Shown one piece after another: positions 23,222 through 29,593 of a stretch of 29,593 nt of DNA. The first letter of the stretch is position 1. Each line of letters starts with the position of its first letter. The position numbers and the translations under genes were made by a program. The notes beneath the pieces were generated by a model. It saw nothing but the letters and a program-made list of their open reading frames with translations. It made no database searches and was not told where the DNA came from. Source of the DNA: Mageeibacillus sp. UBA5438 (GTDB taxonomy: Bacteria; Bacillota; Clostridia; Saccharofermentanales; DTU023); the NCBI GenBank assembly GCA_002427535.1, contig DIRK01000018.1, forward strand, positions 25,183 through 54,775, given 5' to 3'.

Positions 23222-23250
23222 TTGCCCAAACGAAGCGCCTGTGCTATTAT
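23222..23250 (+). promoter_or_regulatory. Predicted rpsB-tsf promoter
   Basis: TTGCCC (23222-23227), a 17-base spacer and TATTAT (23245-23250) with a preceding TGC (extended -10). It gives an rpsB leader of about 80 bases. Ribosomal-protein leaders often bind the product for feedback; I see no leader structure I can name. Confidence 0.6.
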
Positions 23251-23336
23251 CTTCCCTGGAAAACGCACGACGCGTCTTTCCTGTTGCCTTAAAGTCGAGG
23301 TCACAGGGCGTGTCGGAGGAACAAACAGGAGGAATT

Positions 23337-24101
23337 ATGGCTGTCGTTTCCATGAAACATTTACTTGAGGGTGGCGTTCATTTCGGCCACCAAACCCGCC
23401 GTTGGAACCCGAAAATGGCTCCCTACATCTTTACGGAGCGCAACGGGATCTACATCATCGATCTTCAAAAAACAATGCGCAAGATCGAAACGGCCTATCG
23501 TTTTGTCAATGAGATTGCCTCACGAGGCGGCACCGTGCTCTTTGTCGGAACAAAAAAGCAGGCGCAGGATGCGATCCGCGAGGAAGCTCAGCGCTGCGGC
23601 ATGTTCTATGTCAACAATCGTTGGCTGGGTGGCACATTGACGAACTTCCAAACCATCAGAAAGCGTATTGACCGCTTGCACGAACTGCGTGAACAAGACG
23701 CAAGCGATGCCTGGTACGGTTTGCCGAAAAAGGAAATCGCTTCACTACGGCTCGAGCTGGAAAAGCTTGAAAAAAATCTGGGCGGTGTCGCTGAGATGAA
23801 ACAATTGCCTTCTTGCATTTTCGTGGTGGATACGAAAAAAGAGCATATCGCGGTGGCCGAGGCAAGACGTCTCAAGATCCCCATTGTCGCGATCGTCGAC
23901 ACGAACTGTGATCCGGAAGAAGTCGATTTTGTCATTCCCGGTAACGATGATGCGATCCGTGCGATTAAACTCATCACCAGCGTGATGGCCAATGCCGTCA
24001 TCGAAGGTAAAGAGGGATATGAAGTCGACACGACGAGCGATGAGAAAGCAGCAGCAGAAGAAGATGTTTTGCCAGAACTTGACACGGCGGTAGAAGCGTA
24101 A
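23337..24101 (+). CDS. rpsB: 30S ribosomal protein S2
   Basis: S2 of the small ribosomal subunit, 254 residues. The family signature is clear: MKHLLEGGVHFGHQTRRWNPKM at the N-terminus, GIYIIDLQKTMRKI, FVGTKKQAQDAI, NNRWLGGTLTNF and IVAIVDTNCDPEEVDFVIPGNDDAIRAIKL (residues about 181-210). The frame opens upstream at 23241, but ATG 23337 is chosen because AGGAGG lies four bases before it and the N-terminus then matches S2. An acidic, Ala-rich tail of about 25 residues ends the protein. tsf follows 51 bases later, the almost universal order. Confidence 0.97.
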   Translation: MAVVSMKHLLEGGVHFGHQTRRWNPKMAPYIFTERNGIYIIDLQKTMRKIETAYRFVNEIASRGGTVLFVGTKKQAQDAIREEAQRCGMFYVNNRWLGGTLTNFQTIRKRIDRLHELREQDASDAWYGLPKKEIASLRLELEKLEKNLGGVAEMKQLPSCIFVVDTKKEHIAVAEARRLKIPIVAIVDTNCDPEEVDFVIPGNDDAIRAIKLITSVMANAVIEGKEGYEVDTTSDEKAAAEEDVLPELDTAVEA

Positions 24102-24152
24102 GGCTTTATCAAAGTGATCGGAAAGTAACAGATGAATATGGGAGGACCCACG

Positions 24153-24803
24153 ATGCAAATTACCGCGCAAATGGTGAAAGAATTAAGAGACATGACGGGA
24201 GCCGGCATGATGGACTGCAAAAAGGCTCTCCAGGCCTCAGAAGGCGATATGGAAAAGGCCGTCAAATGGCTGCGTGAAAACGACCTGGCCGCGGCCGACA
24301 AAAAGGCCGGCCGTATCGCAGCCGAAGGCATTGTCGATTCGTACATCCACGAGGGAGGCCGGATCGGCGTCCTGATCGAAGTGAATATCGAGACCGACTT
24401 TGCCGCGAAAAACGACGAGTTTAAAGCGCTGGTTCGTGACATGGCGATGCAGGTCGCAGCGATGAATCCGCTTTATGTAAAACGTGAAGATATTCCTGAA
24501 GACGTGATCGAGCACGAGCGTGAAATCGCGCGCGTCCAGGCGATCAAATCAGGCAAGCCCGAAAAGATTGTCGAAAAAATCGTGGACGGCAGAATTGAAA
24601 AGTATTATCAAGAAGTCTGTTTACTTGAGCAGGCCTATATCCGCGATGACAGCAAAACATGTGAAAAGCTCATCAAAGAGATGATCGGCAAGATCGGTGA
24701 GAACATCCAGGTCCGTCGTTTCGTCCGCTATGAGATGGGAGAAGGCCTCGAGAAGAAAAATGAAGATTTCGCACAAGAGGTCGCCGCGCAGTTTAATAAA
24801 TAA
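24153..24803 (+). CDS. tsf: Elongation factor Ts
   Basis: The GDP/GTP exchange factor of EF-Tu. The 216-residue form is the short version common in Firmicutes. ITAQMVKELRDMTGAGMMDC with CKKAL is the N-terminal UBA-like domain; the core has the signature EVNIETDFAAKN. An ATG at 24132 is in frame, but ATG 24153 has GGGAGGA 6 bases upstream and gives the standard N-terminus, so it is preferred. It is co-transcribed with rpsB and is followed by a strong terminator, so pyrH needs its own promoter. Confidence 0.96.
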   Translation: MQITAQMVKELRDMTGAGMMDCKKALQASEGDMEKAVKWLRENDLAAADKKAGRIAAEGIVDSYIHEGGRIGVLIEVNIETDFAAKNDEFKALVRDMAMQVAAMNPLYVKREDIPEDVIEHEREIARVQAIKSGKPEKIVEKIVDGRIEKYYQEVCLLEQAYIRDDSKTCEKLIKEMIGKIGENIQVRRFVRYEMGEGLEKKNEDFAQEVAAQFNK

Positions 24804-24820
24804 ACAAACGTCGAATAGGA

Positions 24821-24847
24821 AGGGGGCGCCAAGCGCCCTCTTTTTTT
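24821..24847 (+). terminator. Rho-independent terminator after tsf
   Basis: Stem GGGCGC (24824-24829) / GCGCCC (24833-24838), extended outward by G-T, G-C and A-T pairs, a 3-base loop and then seven T (24841-24847). Confidence 0.88.
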
Positions 24848-24870
24848 ATCCGAAAAATTAATCTGCGGTA

Positions 24871-24879
24871 TGGGATAAT
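24871..24879 (+). promoter_or_regulatory. Predicted extended -10 promoter of pyrH
   Basis: TGgGATAAT lies just beyond the tsf terminator. It is about 52 bases before the pyrH ATG. No good -35 at normal spacing (CGAAAA). Confidence 0.45.
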
Positions 24880-24931
24880 GATCCTAAGTATTCATAGGGT
24901 GACCTTGGGCATAGGGGGGAAGGATGTAAAG

Positions 24932-25630
24932 ATGAAATATAAACGGCTGTTATTGAAATTGTCGGGAGAGTCGCTCGGCGGCGAAAGCGGAAAAGGTATC
25001 TGCGGAGATTCACTGGCCGTGTACGCCGGCATCGTCCGTGACTTGCATGCCAAGGGACATGAAATTGGTATCGTGGTCGGAGGTGGCAATTTCTGGCGCG
25101 GACGCGTTTCAGGGGATATGGATCGCATGGCAGCCGACCAGATCGGGACGATTGCGACCGTCATGAACGCGATTGCGATGACGGACGCGTTGACGCATCT
25201 GGGGGTACCGGTGTCCTTATTATCGGCGGTTCCGATGCCCACTATCGCTGAGGCAATGGATGCCAAGCGCGCCCGACGCTACCTTGATGAAGGACGGGTG
25301 GTGGTATTTGGCGGAGGGACGGGCAGTCCGTTTTTTTCGACCGATTCGGCCGCCGCACTAAGAGCCGCGGAGATCAAGGCGGATGTCATCTTAAAGTCCA
25401 CCTTGGTGGACGGCGTCTATGACCGCGACCCGAATGAAGATGAGGGGGCAATTTTGTTGAAGGAAGTGAGCTTTGATGAGGTGCTTGAGAAAAAACTGCG
25501 CGTCATCGACCAGACAGCGGCGGCCCTTTGCCGCGACTTCCACCTCCGCATGATCGTGTTTAACGGCACCGACCCGAATAATATCGCGCGCGTTCTTGAA
25601 GAGGAAGATCTCGGCACGATGGTGCGCTGA
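24932..25630 (+). CDS. pyrH: UMP kinase
   Basis: Phosphorylates UMP to UDP; hexameric, cytoplasmic amino-acid-kinase fold. 232 residues. KYKRLLLKLSGESLGG is the family start; VVGGGNFWRG, the N-terminal glycine-rich loop, VFGGGTGSPFFSTDSAAALRA and DGVYDRDPNEDEGA follow in the usual order. The open frame reaches back to 24878, inside the -10 element, but ATG 24932 is preferred because GGGGGAAGGA precedes it and the N-terminus is canonical. It lies between tsf and frr as in most bacteria, yet both flanks have terminator or promoter signals, so it may be a separate unit. Confidence 0.96.
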   Translation: MKYKRLLLKLSGESLGGESGKGICGDSLAVYAGIVRDLHAKGHEIGIVVGGGNFWRGRVSGDMDRMAADQIGTIATVMNAIAMTDALTHLGVPVSLLSAVPMPTIAEAMDAKRARRYLDEGRVVVFGGGTGSPFFSTDSAAALRAAEIKADVILKSTLVDGVYDRDPNEDEGAILLKEVSFDEVLEKKLRVIDQTAAALCRDFHLRMIVFNGTDPNNIARVLEEEDLGTMVR

Positions 25631-25657
25631 TTTATTACATCAAGCCATCGCGCGATT

Positions 25658-25666
25658 TGGTAGAAT
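25658..25666 (+). promoter_or_regulatory. Predicted extended -10 promoter of frr
   Basis: TGgTAGAAT in the 68-base gap between pyrH and frr, 33 bases before the frr ATG. The -35 is weak. No terminator is seen after pyrH, so this promoter would add to read-through. Confidence 0.4.
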
Positions 25667-25698
25667 AATTCACAGACAACTAGAAGGAGGGACATTTT

Positions 25699-26271
25699 AT
25701 GGCAGACATCGACATTCATGAAAAGACATTAAAGGTTTACGAGGACAAAATGGATAAATCATTGGAGGTTCTAAAATCGGATCTTCGCACCGTGCGCGCA
25801 GGTCGCGCGAATCCCCATGTCCTTGACCCGATCACGGTCCCTTATTACGGTGTACCCACGCCTCTGAGTCAGATCGCCAATATCCAGGTTCCGGAGGCCA
25901 AGATGCTCATGATCACGCCCTGGGACACGAATATGCTCAAAGAAATCGAACGTGCCATTCAGGCCAGTGATCTCGGTATTAATCCCATGAACGACGGGCG
26001 TTGCCTGCGCCTTGTCTTTCCGGCGATGACGGAAGAGCGCCGGCTTGAGCTGACACGCGAGGTGTCAAAAAAAGGTGAAGAGGCCAAGGTGTCTATTCGA
26101 AACATCCGACGCGAGGCCAACGATCACTTCAAAGCACTTTTGAAGGACAAGGAAATATCAGAAGATGTCTCCTTCAGCCTGAGCGATGAAGTTCAGACCC
26201 TGACCGATCGATTCACTGAAAAGATTGACAAAGAGATCGAACTCAAAACGAAAGAAATTATGGAAATCTGA
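25699..26271 (+). CDS. frr: Ribosome recycling factor
   Basis: Splits post-termination ribosomes together with EF-G. The 190-residue length is slightly above the 185 that is usual. LKSDLRTVRAGRANPHVLDPI is the conserved start of the triple-helix bundle and tRNA-mimic region; YYGVPTPLSQIANIQVPEA and the C-terminal helix with SIRNIRREAND are typical. AGAAGGAGGG precedes the ATG by 7-8 bases. uppS starts 11 bases after the stop. Confidence 0.97.
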   Translation: MADIDIHEKTLKVYEDKMDKSLEVLKSDLRTVRAGRANPHVLDPITVPYYGVPTPLSQIANIQVPEAKMLMITPWDTNMLKEIERAIQASDLGINPMNDGRCLRLVFPAMTEERRLELTREVSKKGEEAKVSIRNIRREANDHFKALLKDKEISEDVSFSLSDEVQTLTDRFTEKIDKEIELKTKEIMEI

Positions 26272-26282
26272 CGGCGAAACCG

Positions 26283-27011
26283 GTGAAAAACGATTCAGGG
26301 GAGCACGTTGAACTTCGTCATCTCGCCGTCATCATGGACGGCAACGGACGTTGGGCAGAGCGACAGGGCAAACCGCGCGACTTTGGCCATCAGGTAGGCG
26401 CGGATAACCTGAGAAGGCTCTGCGTGCTTTGCCGTGAGCGCAATATTCGCTATGTGACAGTCTACGCATTTTCAACTGAAAATTGGCGTCGCCCGCGTTT
26501 GGAAGTGGCGGCTCTGATGCGCATATTTCCGATATTTTTTCGAAAATACGCAAAAGAAATGGAACAAGAGGGCATCCGGCTCCGTTTCATCGGCGAGCGC
26601 GATGAATTATCAGCCGAAGTTGTGCGAACGATGCGTGAAGCCGAGGAATCATCGGCGGATCGTACGGCGCTCGATCTCATCATTGCTTTTAATTACGGCG
26701 GTCGTCGCGAGCTTGTAAGCGCGGCACAAAACCTTGCGCGAGAGGTGCTCACAGGTAAGCTATCGCCGGACAAGATCACGGAAGAAACTTTCCGGCACTA
26801 TCTGTATATGCCCGACGTGCCGGATCCGGATTTATTGATCCGCACGGGCGGTGAATACCGAACTTCCAACTTTCTGATCTGGCAGACCGCTTATACAGAA
26901 CTTTACATTGACGATTGCCTGTGGCCCGAATTTGGCGCCAAGGAACTTGACCGGGCGATCACGGAATACCATTCACGGCAGCGCCGTTTTGGCGGAATTC
27001 AAAGTGAATGA
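26283..27011 (+). CDS. uppS: Undecaprenyl diphosphate synthase (cis-prenyltransferase)
   Basis: Adds isopentenyl units to farnesyl diphosphate to make undecaprenyl diphosphate, the lipid carrier for peptidoglycan. 242 residues. Family motifs: VIMDGNGRWA with the essential D19, GHQVGADNLRR, TVYAFSTENWRRP, FNYGGRREL and PDPDLLIRTGGEYRTSNFLIWQTAYTEL (residues about 178-205). The start is GTG 26283, with no good RBS; translation is probably coupled to frr. IPP for this enzyme comes from the MEP pathway genes dxr and ispH in the same window. Confidence 0.95.
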   Translation: MKNDSGEHVELRHLAVIMDGNGRWAERQGKPRDFGHQVGADNLRRLCVLCRERNIRYVTVYAFSTENWRRPRLEVAALMRIFPIFFRKYAKEMEQEGIRLRFIGERDELSAEVVRTMREAEESSADRTALDLIIAFNYGGRRELVSAAQNLAREVLTGKLSPDKITEETFRHYLYMPDVPDPDLLIRTGGEYRTSNFLIWQTAYTELYIDDCLWPEFGAKELDRAITEYHSRQRRFGGIQSE

Positions 27012-27030
27012 CAGGGAGAAATTTGGGAAA

Positions 27031-27951
27031 ATGGAATTGAGTAAAGAGCTAACCACACGTATGTTGACGGCGATTATTTATGGGGCCGTCATGATTATCT
27101 TTATTGTGCCGGGCCGTTGGGTGCCGATGATCCCGCTCATCCTCATCGCGGTCGTCGCGTTTTTGAGTGCCTTTGAAAAAGCACAGGCGATCCGCCTGAG
27201 GCAGTCGGAAGTCCGCCCGCTTTTTGTGGCAATCGCGACCGTTCTTTTAGGGCTTTTCTCCCTTTTGGGCGTCTTAAAAGAGACATTGTTGCGCGGATTG
27301 GCATCTACGATTGACCCCAGCGTGAACACGGTGGTAGCTCCGCGAATATTTGGCTATTACGCTTTATTCGCACTATTCATTTTGCCGATTGTTTCTCTTT
27401 TTCGCATGTGGAAAAAGGGAAGTGATCTTTTGCCCGATACGGTCGGGGAATCCTTCATTATTCTTTCTTCTTCCATTCCGATCGCCTCCTCAATCGCACT
27501 ATTCTACGGGGTCCGTCTGGGTTGGGAGTGGTTTGTCTTGGCCATATTGACCTCGTGGGTGTCTGATAGCTTTTCTTATTTTGCGGGTCGCCTTTTCGGA
27601 CGCCTTCGCTTTTCACCCCAGCTGAGCCCGAAAAAGACCTGGGAGGGGACCGTAGGAGGCGTGGTGGGAACGATTCTTTTGTTTCTCCTTTATTTCCCGC
27701 TCGTAATCGGCAGGCCCTCAGGCTATAACAGCGGGGCTTCCATCGCGTTTTCAATTATCGCCGCGGTGATCATGAGCCTTTGCGCCACCTTTGGTGATCT
27801 TATTAATTCGGCGATCAAACGCTGGTGCAAAATCAAAGATTTTGGCAGTTTACTACCGGGACACGGCGGCATATCGGATCGCTTTGACAGCATCTTCACC
27901 ACCTTGCCTGCGATTTTGCTTTTGGCGTTGTTCGCCTCCGTCGTGATGTAG
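27031..27951 (+). CDS. cdsA: Phosphatidate cytidylyltransferase
   Basis: Makes CDP-diacylglycerol from CTP and phosphatidate in the membrane, the entry to phospholipids. 306 residues with about seven or eight membrane segments. The CdsA signature is near the C-terminus: AIKRWCKIKDFGSLLPGHGG followed by ISDRFDS; SPKKTWEGTVGG precedes it. The open frame extends back to 26908 inside uppS. ATG 27031 is chosen because it lies 19 bases after the uppS stop, has GGGAG 12 bases upstream, and gives a short cytoplasmic start before the first membrane helix. dxr follows after 4 bases. Confidence 0.94.
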   Translation: MELSKELTTRMLTAIIYGAVMIIFIVPGRWVPMIPLILIAVVAFLSAFEKAQAIRLRQSEVRPLFVAIATVLLGLFSLLGVLKETLLRGLASTIDPSVNTVVAPRIFGYYALFALFILPIVSLFRMWKKGSDLLPDTVGESFIILSSSIPIASSIALFYGVRLGWEWFVLAILTSWVSDSFSYFAGRLFGRLRFSPQLSPKKTWEGTVGGVVGTILLFLLYFPLVIGRPSGYNSGASIAFSIIAAVIMSLCATFGDLINSAIKRWCKIKDFGSLLPGHGGISDRFDSIFTTLPAILLLALFASVVM

Positions 27952-27955
27952 GGCG

Positions 27956-29200
27956 ATGGTGAGCCGTCTTTCAAAAAGCGTCGTCCCCGGATCCCTCGAC
28001 GCGCTTGTTCCTGTCACACAAAACCTGAGCGTCTTAGGTTCAACAGGATCGATCGGCCGTCAGACACTCGAGGTCGCGAAAGAAGAGGGGTACCGTGTCT
28101 TAGCTTTGGCGGCCGGCCAAAACGCGAAAGAACTTGCAAAACAGGTTGCCCGCTTTCAACCCCAATATGTGAGCGTCATGGACGAGAAAGTCAAGGCCGA
28201 GCTTATGGAACGGCTCCGAGCCTTGTCGATATCCCAAGATTCGACACCGATCATTGAGTGCGGACGAAGTTCGGTCGTCCGGGCGGCCCAATGGCCCGAC
28301 GCCGATACGGTGGTCGCGGCGATCACCGGTTTTGCCGGGTTAGAACCGGTGCTTGCGGCGGCTTCTTCGGGCAAAAAAATCGCCCTTGCCAACAAAGAGA
28401 GCCTGGTCGTTGCGGGGGAAATGGTCAAAGCATTGGCCGCTCGAACAGGCGCGTGGATTTTGCCGGTTGACAGCGAACACTCGGCCATCTGGCAGTGCAT
28501 GCTGTCCTCACCCCCAAAAAGTGTCCGACGTGTAATCCTAACCTGTTCCGGAGGGCCGTTTTTTCAAAAAACAAAAGACGAACTGAATGCTGTCACGCTG
28601 GAAGAAGCGCTCGCGCACCCGACCTGGTCGATGGGCGGTAAGATTACCATCGATTCGGCGACCCTGATGAATAAGGCCTTTGAGATCATTGAAGGCTGTC
28701 ATTTATTTGATCTCCCGCACACGTCGATCGATGTCGTGATACACCGGCAAAGCATTGTGCATTCGTTAGTGGAATTCAAAGATGGCGCGCTTTTAGCGCA
28801 GGCAGGCGCGCCGGATATGACCGTTCCCATTCGCTATGCGCTGAGTTTCCCTCACCGATCCGATCGGGGTGCCCGCCCCGTATTTGATCTTCTTGCAAAA
28901 GAGAACGCGACCTGGCGTTTTCAACCTGTCGATGAAGATGTATTTCCCTCACTGACATACGCGCGTGAGGTTTACGAAGCGGGCGGACTCATGCCACTTG
29001 TTTTGAATGCCTCAAATGAAGCGGCGGTTTCAAGGTTCATGCGACAGGAGATCGCGTTTGCCGATATCTTTTGGCTGATCCGGCGTGCGCTTTGTCATTT
29101 TGCTCAAATGGCTGACATAAGCGCGCCTCTTTTCGATGATATGATGATCGCTCATCAACGTGTCATTCAGTATGTAATGGAAGAAAGGATTTGTCCGTGA
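27956..29200 (+). CDS. dxr: 1-deoxy-D-xylulose 5-phosphate reductoisomerase
   Basis: NADPH-dependent, metal-dependent enzyme forming MEP, the first committed step of the MEP pathway. 414 residues. VLGSTGSIGRQTLEVA (residues 26-41) is the NADPH loop; IALANKESLVVAGE and PVDSEHSAIWQ follow, with metal ligands D172 and E174. TCSGGPF, PTWSMGGKITIDSATLMNKA, FEIIEGCHLF and VIHRQSIVHSLVEF complete the active site. The N-terminus has about 25 residues before the usual start of the fold (MKKIxxLGSTG). ATG 27956 is the only good early start in frame with GTAGGG near, so the extension may be real. rseP overlaps the stop by 4 bases. Confidence 0.95.
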   Translation: MVSRLSKSVVPGSLDALVPVTQNLSVLGSTGSIGRQTLEVAKEEGYRVLALAAGQNAKELAKQVARFQPQYVSVMDEKVKAELMERLRALSISQDSTPIIECGRSSVVRAAQWPDADTVVAAITGFAGLEPVLAAASSGKKIALANKESLVVAGEMVKALAARTGAWILPVDSEHSAIWQCMLSSPPKSVRRVILTCSGGPFFQKTKDELNAVTLEEALAHPTWSMGGKITIDSATLMNKAFEIIEGCHLFDLPHTSIDVVIHRQSIVHSLVEFKDGALLAQAGAPDMTVPIRYALSFPHRSDRGARPVFDLLAKENATWRFQPVDEDVFPSLTYAREVYEAGGLMPLVLNASNEAAVSRFMRQEIAFADIFWLIRRALCHFAQMADISAPLFDDMMIAHQRVIQYVMEERICP

Positions 29201-29593
29201 CAATATTAGGCATTTTGGCCGGAGTGCTGATCCTCGGCCTCATCATGGTCATCCACGAACTCGGCCATTTTCTCGCAGGCCTTGCGTTTGGATTTAAAAT
29301 CGACCAATTCTCCATCTTTATGGGGCCTGTTCTATTTGAGCGGGAGAGAAACGGCATCCGCTACAACATCAAATCAATCCCTCTAGGCGCGTCGGTCAGT
29401 TTCGCGGGAGAGTCTTCCGAGATCGAAGGTCAGGAAGGCGAACACGATTACGATGCGGACGACCCCGATTTATTTGAAAATAAACCCAAATGGCAGCGCG
29501 CCATTGTCATCGCCATGGGCCCCGTTTTGAACTTTGTCACCGCGCTCATTGTGTTCAGCTTGCTGTTTACGGCAACAGGCGCAGTGGTACCGG
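29197..29593 (+). CDS. rseP: Site-2 protease RseP (5' part; runs off the window)
   Basis: The first 132 codons of a zinc membrane protease of the M50B/RseP family. The start is GTG 29197, overlapping the dxr stop (GTGA); AAAGGA lies 7 bases upstream. The first membrane segment holds HELGH (LIMVIHELGHFLAG), the zinc-binding active site. After it come FKIDQFSIFMGPVLFERERNG and SIPLGASVSFAGE, as in the family. An acidic loop (EGQEGEHDYDADDPD) precedes the second hydrophobic segment MGPVLNFVTALIVFSLLFTA. The PDZ domain and the second zinc motif lie outside the window. Position after cdsA–dxr is typical. It is a different protein from the M50 at 12065. Confidence 0.93.
   Translation, partial: MTILGILAGVLILGLIMVIHELGHFLAGLAFGFKIDQFSIFMGPVLFERERNGIRYNIKSIPLGASVSFAGESSEIEGQEGEHDYDADDPDLFENKPKWQRAIVIAMGPVLNFVTALIVFSLLFTATGAVVP

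Noticed and set aside
23251..23336. rpsB leader as a known ribosomal-protein leader RNA or riboswitch.
   Set aside because: I could not draw a convincing conserved structure or match it to a named leader family by eye.
23606..24442. Long minus-strand open frame (278 codons) across rpsB and tsf.
   Set aside because: It is a Ser-rich shadow of two certain genes, with no RBS or known motif.

Overview
The window is a chromosomal segment of a Gram-positive anaerobe, most likely a member of the class Clostridia. Four things point there: the ispH–rpsA fusion gene; the scpA–scpB–cmk–plsC order; the phosphate butyryltransferase/butyrate kinase pair that ends butyrate fermentation; and the NusG-II / Gx-transporter / ApbE trio. 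The MEP isoprenoid pathway is present (ispH, dxr). I cannot name the genus. No tRNA, rRNA, CRISPR array, insertion sequence or phage gene was found, and no gene-free gap exceeds 300 bases.

Layout. (1) 1-505: the 3' end of a secreted CAP-domain protein with a Thr-rich linker, closed by a hairpin terminator. (2) 599-4411, minus strand: xdhABC, a three-subunit molybdenum hydroxylase of the xanthine dehydrogenase family. (3) 4639-6526, divergent from xdh: ptb and buk, which turn butyryl-CoA into butyrate with ATP gain. (4) 6531-7493, minus: a chloramphenicol-acetyltransferase/E2-like protein without the usual catalytic His. (5) 7740-10061: two related L,D-transpeptidases with Thr/Glu/Pro-rich linkers and tails; the second is split by a +1 frameshift. 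(6) 10009-12042: NusG-II membrane protein, Gx transporter and ApbE flavin transferase, a set reminiscent of the accessory genes of flavin-based extracellular electron transfer. (7) 12065-18969: M50 protease, trpS, scpA, an scpB–cmk fusion, plsC and the ispH–S1 fusion, ending in a strong terminator. (8) 19065-21368: rtcB, inorganic pyrophosphatase and a GNAT acetyltransferase. (9) 21301-23148, minus: a PepV-like M20 dipeptidase with an unusual Cys-rich N-terminal domain. (10) 23337-29593: the classical rpsB–tsf / pyrH / frr–uppS–cdsA–dxr–rseP translation and envelope-lipid cluster, running off the end inside rseP.

The genes are mostly housekeeping. The odd parts are two gene fusions (one well known, one that I do not recognise as standard), an M20 dipeptidase with an extra Cys/His domain, catalytic-residue substitutions in two acyltransferase-type enzymes, the frameshifted L,D-transpeptidase, and a recurring extended -10 promoter (TGnTATAAT-like) in front of most transcription units. 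I did not find a clear multi-gene defence or mobile system; the best candidate for a less-described functional module is the cell-surface block at 7740-12042.
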